From contig NW_015622546.1 in NCBI RefSeq assembly GCF_000835495.1, positions 1,242,883 to 1,306,882 on the forward strand: 64,000 nt of DNA, read 5' to 3'. Positions 56,134-64,000 of this stretch are shown here, piece after piece (position 1 is the first letter of the stretch; each line of letters begins with the position of its first letter). The position numbers were made by a program, and so were the translations under genes. The notes under the pieces were generated by a model. It worked only from the letters and a program-made list of their open reading frames with translations. It was not told the origin of the DNA and did not search any database. Source of the DNA: Cladophialophora immunda (lineage: Eukaryota; Ascomycota; Eurotiomycetes; Chaetothyriales; Herpotrichiellaceae).

Positions 56134-57269
56134 ATGTCTGCGTCACCTGTGAATGCGGATTCTTATCGCAAAACATCTGTCACCGATCTATTCTCCCTGA
56201 AAGGCAGAACAATTGTCATAACCGGTGAGTAGCCATCTCCACTCACCTTCAGTGAACACTTCCAACGCTCATACCTGCCGCAGGTGGTGCTCGAGGCCTC
56301 GGCCTGACCTTTGCCTGGGCTTGCGCAGAGGTCGGGGCTAACATCGCGGCCTTGGACTTACTGGAGAAGCCTCATGAAGATTTCGCTTTGTTACATGACG
56401 AGTTAGAGGTCAAAGCTAAATTTTACCGGTGCGTGAGCTGGTAAAACCCTCCATTGAAGGTTTGCTGCAATGCTCATGCCCAAGTCGATCACTAGAACAG
56501 ACGTCACGAACCTTGAACTGCTCACGCAGACGTTTGCGGAGGTGGTGAAAGATTTCGGCCGCATCGACCATTGGTAGGAGAGCACGTCTTTGGACATTCT
56601 AGATTCAGTCTTAACGCGACAGGTCAGTGTCACGGCCGCAGGAATCGCGAAGGATAAGGCTTTCCTCGAGCAAACCCAAGACGATCTGTCGTCGATCCTC
56701 ACAGTCAATGTAAGAGTCCCTAGATGACAGACCCAACAAAGCTCACCTTCCCGACCCTAGGTTCTGGGAACATGTTACACCGCGCAACTAGCTGCCAAGC
56801 AAATGATTGCACAAGGCGACGGCGGAAGCATCCTCCTTGTCTCTTCCATCGCAGCTCATTGCTCGGTGCCCGGGAGATCAGTGTCTGGTTACTGTGCGTC
56901 CAAAGGCGCCGTGTTATCTTTGTGCCGCGCAATCGCAGACGAGCTGGTGCCTTACAAAATCAGAGTCAACACCATAAGCCCTGGGTATGATGAATCCTCT
57001 CTTCTTCGAGCCCTCCTTCAACTTCGAGGTCAGATGTTGCAGTGTTCCCCGCTGACACATGGTATGTCAGGTTCATGTTGACCGACATGGCAATTCGAGA
57101 CATTGACAAGCGCCCCAATATACTGGAGGAGCTCTGTGCCAATGTGCCTATGAAACGCATGGGAGACCGTCGAGATCTCAAAGGTGCTGTAGTGTTGCTC
57201 TTATCAAACGCGTCGGCATATACCACCGGATCTGACCTCATCGTTGACGGAGGCGTAGTCTCTCATTAG
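56134..57269 (+). CDS. Short-chain dehydrogenase/reductase (classical SDR)
   Basis: Six exons (56134-56224, 56284-56428, 56496-56573, 56628-56709, 56761-56984, 57071-57269) join in frame to 272 aa, the standard classical-SDR size. The cofactor motif is created across the first splice (VITGGARGLGL). An acidic residue ends the second strand (ALDLLEK), hinting at NAD(H) preference. The catalytic Ser lies near 162 (LLVSSIAA), with Tyr near 176 and Lys near 180 in YCASK, followed by RVNTISPG. The C-terminus LLLSNASAYTTGSDLIVDGG is typical. It should interconvert an alcohol and a ketone. It opens the group of catabolic-looking genes that runs to the right edge. No targeting signal is seen (ends VVSH). 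Confidence 0.9.
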
Positions 57270-57465
57270 TAGACCGCGATTGAGGAGCTTGGACCCCAAT
57301 ACAATCCAATTCTATGCTTCATTTCAACATCCCACAAATATGGCACAGGAAAGATAGAAGGAATTCGCCTCAAGATTTCACACGTTCAACTTCTTGGTAT
57401 ATTGGAGTAGTATAATAGACAAAGCTGTAGGGCTACCAAAATGTCCATGGGCATGTATTCCATAT

Positions 57466-58758
57466 CTAAAGTTTCGGAGACCCTCTGCCGCTGAGAATCT
57501 CAATAACCAGTTTTCCAAAGTTCTTCCTTTCCTTCATCAACGTGAAGGCGTCCTCAACGTTCTCGAATGCGTGGACTGAATCTACAACAGGCTTGATCCT
57601 CTTTTCTGAGACATACTCCACCATTTTCCGGAATTCCTCTCTGGAGCCCATGGTTGAACCTCTCAGCTGTTTGGGGCCATCTCGTGTCAGCCCAACTAGA
57701 AATCTATAGCGCAGATTCAGGAAAGAGAGAAAAGGAAATGGAAAGTAGGAGATGAAAACGAACCTCGATGTTCCTCATTACGGCGGACATGCTAAAAGTC
57801 ACCTTGGGACCAAGGGTCATACCGTAGGAGGAAATGATGCCCCCGGCTTTCAGCAGGTGTAGGGACCTCGACACAATGTCGCCGCCGGCTCCATCGATTA
57901 TTGCGTCCAGGTACGGTCTCTCCTGTGGAAGAAGGTCCTTCAGCTGCTCACTCCACTTAGAATCTTTGTAGTTCACTCCTGCCGTGGCACCTAGAGCCTT
58001 CGCTTTGGACAATTTGTCCTCGGAGCCAGACGAAACATAGACTACCGCGCCGCGAGCAAGTGCAAACTGAAGGCAGAATAGGGCGACGCCTCCACCAATG
58101 CCCGTGATAAAGACATTCTGTCCTGGCTTGACCTCGGCCTTGGCAAACGTTGCTCTCCATGCGGTGAGTGCTGCGAGTGGAATGGCCGCCGCTTCCCGAT
58201 CAGAGAGATGTGCCGGGCACAGCTCGATCTCTGCGGCGGGCACGGCAATGTATTCCTGACAACTGCCGTTCTTCAAGTTCACCGTCCCTCCGAGAATAGA
58301 AAAAGCAGACTCGGGACCCGCAGGATCACATTTCCAGCTAGAGGCATGGGTGTTATTAGCTTGCCTTGAAGAAATTCTTCTTGACAGGGGGCCGTAACCA
58401 CCTACCCTCTGGCCGGCGCCAGAAGAACCCTTTTCCCCAACCATTGTTTTTCGATTTCTTCAGCTGCGGCAGATACAACGACCCCTACTGCGTCTGCCAT
58501 GATGGGTACCCCGGGAGTGGCCCCCCGGTACAGTCGTTGACGGGCAAACAAATCTCGATGGTTCAAGGACGCACACGAAATTCGCACCACCACTTCACCT
58601 GGAAGCGGTTTTGGAAAAGGCACGTCGACGGTTTCGAGACTAGAACATCGTCAGCGCCTTGCCGCGTAAGAGAGCCAGTATTTTGGGGAACAAACTCACG
58701 GCCAGTAGGCTGCTCCTGGACTTCCGCCAGCCTCTACCATCACGATCGCTTTTGGCAT
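57466..58758 (-). CDS. Medium-chain dehydrogenase/reductase (quinone-oxidoreductase-like)
   Basis: Four exons (58700-58758, 58406-58639, 57764-58337, 57466-57666) join in frame to 355 aa. The GroES-like N-domain has VRISCASLNHRDLFARQ and PIMADAVGVV. The usual zinc-ligand GHE is replaced by MADA, as in the zinc-free quinone-reductase-like branch. The Rossmann domain shows the nucleotide-binding GIGGGVALFCLQFALARGA and YVSSGSEDKLSKAKALGA, the latter without a clear NADPH-type basic patch. The C-terminus (AFTLMKERKNFGKLVIEI) is family-typical. Reduction of an enone or quinone, or alcohol oxidation, are the options. It is convergent with the SDR (197 bp) and 276 bp from the thiolase stop, so the genes are packed together. 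Confidence 0.88.
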
Positions 58759-59034
58759 TGTTGCGACACGTTAGTGGTTATGATACTGGCCCCTTCGAGA
58801 GATTAGTTTCTCTGCGTTGAAAAGGAACATACTGCGGTGTGAAGTATATCATTGCATTCCAGCCATGATCTTGTTCAACCAATATAATCGGTATGGTCCT
58901 TCCACGATTCGGCTTATGAGCCGAGGCCATTCTCCCGAGGAATCTGATGGTTTTGCAGGATACGAAGCTGTGTCTATAATTTATCTTTTTTCTAATTTTC
59001 TTCTTCTTTTGGTTTGCGGAGGGCAAGAACCTCC

Positions 59035-60522
59035 CTACAGCAACGCCGAGATTTTCCGACCTTCTACATCCATCCAGGTGCTATGATTGCGATCACTTCT
59101 TACTTTCACAATATCCGCACCGGTGACAGGCCTTGCTTCTACAGCGGGATTATACCCCATTCGTGAAACGGTAGACACATCCGTAATGGGCGTGTTCGAC
59201 TGTCCATCTGCGCGCTTATAGACCGTGACAACAGCTGCGCCACCGAGTCCAAGGTTATGTTGCAAGGCAACAGAGGCCCCCGGGACAAGTCTGTTCGTTG
59301 CCCAACCACGCAGCTGCCAGCACAACTCTGCGCATTGGGCTAACCCTGTGGCTCCGAGTGGATGACCTTTTGAAATGAGACCGCCCGAAGGGTTGACCAC
59401 CACCCTGCCACCGAAGGTGATGTTGCCCTCCCGAACGAATTGATGAGCCTTTCCTGACTCACACAAGCCCAGGCCGTCAATGGTGATCATTTCATTTGCC
59501 GAGAAGCAATCGTGAAGCTCGCACACTTTGACCATCTTTGGAGTAATACCAGCTTGGGCCATAGCTTCCTTTGAAGCTCGCTTCGTCATCTCAAAGCCCA
59601 CCAGATCTATGGCAGAAGTCGAGTATAGGCGAGGAGAGTCAGTGGCCATTGCACAGCCCGCGATTGCGATCGCCTGAGGCTTGAGCTCAGGGTGGGCCTC
59701 AAGAAACTTTTGCGAGACGACGACGGCCGCAGCTCCGCCATCTGAAGTAGGACAGCTGTGAAAGGACAAAGGGTCGCGTCAGCCAAATGATCTCTGTCTA
59801 AGCTCGCTGAAATATACACACCATTGCAACTTGGTTAATGGGTAATGGATCATCGGGCTCTTCATTATTTCCTCCAAGGTATAAACGTCCCGGAACTGGC
59901 TGTAAGGGTTTTTCGCCGAATGCTCGTGATTCACCCGAGCGATCTCTGCGAAATCCTCCAATGTTGCCCCAAATTTCTCCATGTATTCGCAGCCAGCATT
60001 GCCAAACGTCTGTGGTGCCCTCGGGACATTTCTGTCATATCCGTGGGTTGCTGCGATCATTTTCACGGTGCGTTCGTTGGGTGGCGCTCGATCACTGTAG
60101 GCCGACTTGAGCGAGCCAGGCGCCATCTTCTCGAAGCCTACAACAAGCACGCAATCGGCGAGCCCTCCGCTTATCAGCTGAAACGCGATGAAAAGCCCCG
60201 TGGATCCCGTAGCGCAGTTGTTGTTGACGTTGTAGATGGGTATCTGTGTCATTCCTTTCGGACACGATCAGCAAAAATGCGGGCCGGCAATCAAGGAGTA
60301 CCTAGTGCTCGTACCGAATTGATAGAAAACCCGCTGGCCGCAAGTCGAATCTCCATAACAGTAGCATGCAATCCCTTGGTCTACTTGATCATAGTTGATT
60401 CCAGCATCCAGCATGGCTTTAACCCCGGCTTCCAATCCAAGCTCTGGGTAATCCACGAGCCCCCTGGGCTTGATAAATTTAGTCAACCCGACCCCAATGA
60501 CATACGAAGGAATTTTGGCCAT
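59035..60522 (-). CDS. SCP2/SCPx-type thiolase
   Basis: Three exons (60315-60522, 59822-60254, 59035-59755) join in frame to 453 aa. The acyl-accepting Cys83 lies in NVNNNCATGSTGL. Later come CELHDCFSANEM and the basic His of GGLISKGHPLGATG, with the C-terminal NLGLGGAAVVTVYKR. This is the order of the sterol-carrier-protein-x thiolase subfamily, which cleaves (often branched or steroid side-chain) 3-oxoacyl-CoAs; no SCP2 lipid-binding domain is attached. The subfamily is usually peroxisomal. The last three residues here are ALL, which departs from the consensus (S/A/C)(K/R/H)L at the middle position. It is divergent from the monooxygenase gene across 479 bp, so shared control is plausible. 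Confidence 0.92.
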
Positions 60523-61001
60523 GTTGATCGGCCACAGAGCGGATTCAACACAAAAATCAAAATGTTTCTGATTTGAGCATTGGTGTTCGAATGTGTAAGT
60601 GACGACTTTAAGCTCTTGGAACCATACACCCCCCTTGTGCCATTCTCGAAACGACTAATTCTAAACGGAACAACTCTTCAGATACACGATGTACATTGTA
60701 GAACGCCAATCCTAGACCTAGGGGCTGTCAGCCTCGCAGAGTCACCAGAGGCGCTTGACGGACCGAATCCCTCGGACCCTCCTCCCGGAATCAACATGGG
60801 AAAGGTCCCGAGGCTTTTGATTCTCCACTTTTCTTGCCCAGAGAGCGGCAAAGAGATCTATCCGTTTCAGAGTATATTTGTGCCTTAGCGCAAATATCTG
60901 ATGAGGGTCTGAAGTATTGATATTGCTCAACATAATTAGGGGGTTGACAGCTAGCAAAACCTTTCACAGCGGACAGCAGACTGGCGCATCCACAGTGAAA
61001 T
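60523..61001. promoter_or_regulatory. Divergent promoter region, thiolase / BVMO
   Basis: 479 bp between two outward-facing starts of functionally compatible genes. No operator motif could be assigned by eye. Confidence 0.5.
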
Positions 61002-63198
61002 ATGGCTGCCCCTGACGGTAAACAACAGTCAACTAATGGCCAGGTCGGCTTGGGTCAAAGCGTCAGGATTGGAAGCAACACACCTGGAGCTCACCCGTCC
61101 TCTGAGCATCGCCCTGTATATCACAAAGAATGGGGCACGCCGTCCGCGAGAGGGTATTCTATTTCAGACCACATGATCAATGAACCTCCCCCGGACAAAC
61201 CGTTCAGAGTCATCATGGTAGGAGCCGGGGCGGCTGGGATTGACTTCCTCCACCATGCACCCTCCGCCCTCAAAGATCTCAACGTTGACATCGTATGCTA
61301 CGAGAAGAACGAGGAGGTTGGCGGCACTTGGTGGGAGAACCGATACCCGGGCTGTGCTTGTGGTAAGAATCGATACTGGCAACACATTCAGCGAACAATG
61401 CGGTGCTGACGGTGTGAAAAGACATACCCAGTGCGAGCTACCAGTTCGCCTGGAAGCCCAACCCAGAGTGGAAGAAGTACTATAGTTCCGCCAAACAGAT
61501 ATGGCAGTATTTGAAGGGCATTGTGGACGAAGAAGGCATGATGAGATACATCAAACCTGGAGTTGCCGTGGTCCGCGCCGTCTGGCAAGACGACAAGTCC
61601 AAGTGGCTCGTGGGACTTTCTCGCTCTGAGGATGGCGAGGGGTCCGAGTGGACGGAAGAATGCGACCTACTGGTTAGCGGTACGGGATTTCTAAAGTCTG
61701 TATATCTCCGCTGTTTTCTCTCGTTTGGACCAAAGAAGTTGTCGTTTTACCCTGTTGCTGATTCCGTTCTCTTAAAGTGCTTGGAAGTGGCCTACAATTC
61801 CTGGCCTTGAAACGTTTAGAGGGAAGCTTTTCCACAGTGCAAAGTATGAAGACGGCTTTGACCTCAAGGGGAAGCGTGTGGCCGTGGTCGGCTCCGGCAG
61901 TTCGGGCGTCCAAATCGTCGCGTCTATCTATAACGACGTGTCGAAGCTTTATACCTGGGTACGGACTCCGACCTGGATTACGGCAGGGTTCGCACAGAAG
62001 TATGCTGGCGAGCACGGGGCGAATTTCGATTGTGAGTGATAGGGCTTTGCTATGCTACGCTATTCGGCTGAAATGCCAGCCCCTCCACTCTCTTAAAAAG
62101 TCCTTTCATACTAACAAGACGGTCCCAGACTCGGAGGAACAGAAGGAGGATTGGCGGCAGAATCCCGAGAAATACAGAACATACAGAAAACTGATCGAGC
62201 TGGAGTTGAATCAGAGGTTCAAGTTCGTCCTTAGAAACACTCACGAATCGGACGAAGCCAACGCTGTAAGAGAGAACTCTTGAGTTACATTGCCGTCGTT
62301 CCATATCACTAACTTTCGGGGCTTGAAGTTTGCCTATAAAGAAATGTCCTCAAAGCTCGGCCACAATCCCCGTCTTGTAGACCGGATGATTCCCAAGGAC
62401 TTCAATGTTGGTTGCCGCCGGCCGACACCCGGAAATGGCTACCTCGAGGCCCTTGTGGCCGAGAAGACAACATGCTACACTGACAGCATTGCTGCCATCA
62501 CTCCCAAGGGCTTCATTACCGCTGATGGGGAGGAGGTCGAGGTCGATGTAATCATCTGCGCCACAGGATTCGACACCTCTTTCCGGCCCCGGTTCCCGAT
62601 CATCGGGATGGAAGGGACCAACCTGTCTGAGCGATGGAAAGAGGTGCCAGCCAGCTACATTTCCGTGGCGGCACCCCAAATCCCCAACTACTTCATGTAC
62701 ACGGGACCATTTGGCCCCGTTGCGCAAGGCTCCGTGCTTCCCCTCCTCACACTGTGTTCCCAGTACGTCATTCAAGTGATACGGAAGATGAGGAAAGAGC
62801 ACATTCGCCGCCTCTACCCCAAGGACAGCGCGATCGAGGACTTCATGGAGCACACCGCAACGTACATGCCACGGACGTGCTGGTCGGACCCGTGCACCAG
62901 CTGGTTCAAGCAGGGTACAAAGGACGGGCCGATCGTCATGTGGCCTGGCAGCAGATTGGCCTTCTTCGACCTGATGGAGACGCCAAACTTCGAGGACTAC
63001 GAGATCGAGTACTGGAGCCGGAATCGGTGGGGATGGCTGGGCAACGGGTTCAGCACGATTGAATTCAACGGGAAGAGCGACATCACGTACTACCTGGATT
63101 CACAAGCAGGGAGGGAAGTCGGAGGCCAGAAAAAGCCTGCGGCGACGAACGGCCACACGAATGGAATTAAGGCTGATGAACCATGCAGCGGTCTTTGA
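61002..63198 (+). CDS. Baeyer-Villiger-type FAD monooxygenase
   Basis: Five exons (61002-61362, 61422-61695, 61778-62031, 62129-62265, 62329-63198) join in frame to 631 aa. The FAD Rossmann motif is VGAGAAG at 74-79. GGTWWENRYPGCACDIPS and the NADPH Rossmann VVGSGSSGVQI follow. Between the two folds sits FRGKLFHSAKYED, which matches the FxGxxxHxxx(W/Y) fingerprint of Baeyer-Villiger monooxygenases. DVIICATGFDTSF is the ATG-containing motif of the family. The enzyme should insert one oxygen beside a ketone to give an ester or lactone, using NADPH and O2. It appears undamaged and is the working counterpart of the pseudogene at 30.5-31.9 kb. The substrate is unknown. Confidence 0.92.
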
Positions 63199-63891
63199 TA
63201 TGGAAGCAACGATGATGTTTAAAATGTTTAGGAGATTGAGGGGTTTGATCCCAAATATGCCACGAGCGCTTTTTTGTCAAGCTCAACTCCAAGACTGGAA
63301 AAGAGGCGTGAACCTATTTGCCCTGTTCCCAGAAATGAACTCTAGCGATGCCTTCATGTACTCAACTTTACTCCATCTCCTCCGCAGCTTTTCTTCGTCG
63401 TGGTAAAAGCTACGGTGGGGACTGCAATGATATATAGACTTTGTCCACCTTTCTCCCTCGCACCGCACACTCCTGCCCAGGCATGAACCTAAATGGCAGC
63501 ATAGATGGTGTAAAAACAGATGAAGGATGTCTAGGCCTGACAGGATGCAGGGTGGAAAAGAGAGCACATCCGAAAGGGCATACATGCCTCTGCAGCAGAT
63601 GCGCGGATTGATTGCAGGTCTTCTCGGTAAGAGATCCGCGGACCGAAAGTCCAGAATCCCACACACACAGAGCAAATCACAGAACCGACGCATGTGGACC
63701 TCGGGACTCTCTTCGCGTACCTGACACTAACTGCATCTTCTTTCTTTTCTACAATGGCCTTGTACCATAATCACTGTCTATCGTGACAAGATACGCCAAA
63801 GCACGCTGGTGACTGACTGATTGATTGACTAAAGCGAGCTGAACAGAAGAATTCGAGCCAGTTCCGGTCCAGATCGCACTTGCTCAGCACA
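63199..63891. other. Intergenic, BVMO to MaoC-like gene
   Basis: About 690 bp with the promoter of the last gene. No other feature is recognised. Confidence 0.4.
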
Positions 63892-64000
63892 ATGTCCGCG
63901 TCTGTGCAAGACTTTGAGTACCCCGACAGACCATGCGCTTGGAACGAGCGAGACCTCATTCTCTTCGCGGCAAGCATCGGCTGCAAGGATGACGAATTGA
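63892..64000 (+). CDS. MaoC-like hydratase/dehydratase, 5' end (cut by window edge)
   Basis: An ATG at 63892 opens a frame of 36 codons that reaches the right edge. The translation contains CAWNERDLILFAASIGCKDDEL. This resembles the start of the MaoC-like hot-dog hydratases (peroxisomal 2-enoyl-CoA hydratase 2 type), in which WNERDVILYALGIGA.. DEL is the usual opening. Such enzymes hydrate trans-2-enoyl-CoA to (3R)-hydroxyacyl-CoA. The position next to a thiolase, an SDR and a monooxygenase supports the call, but only this first piece is visible. Confidence 0.7.
   Translation, partial: MSASVQDFEYPDRPCAWNERDLILFAASIGCKDDEL

Noticed and set aside
1..64000. CRISPR arrays, bacterial operons, prophage or IS elements
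   Set aside because: Spliced eukaryotic genes throughout; no regularly spaced direct repeats, transposase or terminal inverted repeats were seen. tRNA genes could not be excluded by eye, but none was recognised.

Overview
The window is nuclear DNA of a filamentous ascomycete. Genes are monocistronic, lie on both strands, and are split by short introns of about 50-90 bp with GT...AG ends. Several families are typical of Pezizomycotina: Zn2Cys6 regulators of the UPC2 type, a fungal bZIP, a DUF3433 membrane protein, a LaeA-like methyltransferase, a NACHT-TPR protein, a non-reducing polyketide synthase (PKS) and Baeyer-Villiger monooxygenases. The mix of catabolic flavoenzymes, a peroxisomal acyl-CoA dehydrogenase and an NR-PKS would suit a black yeast or relative (Chaetothyriales, Eurotiomycetes), but that placement is inference only.

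Layout. 0-9 kb: 5' part of a bZIP factor cut by the left edge, about 3 kb without a convincing gene, then a peroxisomal acyl-CoA dehydrogenase (C-terminal SKL) divergent from a nitrilase, and a mitochondrial pyrimidine-nucleotide carrier. 9.8-21 kb: a five-exon NR-PKS (SAT-KS-AT-PT-ACP-TE, about 2090 aa), a Ser/Thr-rich low-complexity gene with an in-frame stop, and an MFS transporter. No tailoring enzyme lies directly beside the PKS. 21.9-29 kb: a NACHT-TPR STAND protein (NLR-like), divergent from a largely disordered protein of unknown function. 30.5-32.5 kb: a decayed Baeyer-Villiger monooxygenase and an SDR remnant. 33.6-41.4 kb: LaeA-like methyltransferase, P450, DUF3433 protein and a secreted Cys-rich protein. 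43.2-53.7 kb: secreted berberine-bridge-type oxidase, a broken Zn2Cys6 gene, a small GPI-anchored-type protein, an intact relative of the broken Zn2Cys6 gene, and a sterol-glucosyltransferase-like protein with altered donor-site motifs. 55 kb: ankyrin-repeat remnant.

56.1-64.0 kb is the most coherent block: SDR, zinc-free-type MDR reductase, SCP2/SCPx-type thiolase, Baeyer-Villiger monooxygenase, and the start of a MaoC-like hydratase/dehydratase cut by the right edge. Together these could oxidise an alcohol to a ketone, insert oxygen next to the carbonyl, hydrate an enoyl-CoA and cleave a 3-ketoacyl-CoA. That is a plausible route for taking apart a cyclic or branched (terpenoid, steroid or alicyclic) carbon skeleton. 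The acyl-CoA dehydrogenase at 3.5-5.3 kb would supply the missing beta-oxidation step, and the broken BVMO plus SDR scraps at 30.5-32.5 kb look like the remains of a related set. Exon boundaries were read by eye from splice signals, reading frame and family resemblance; no search or RNA evidence was available.
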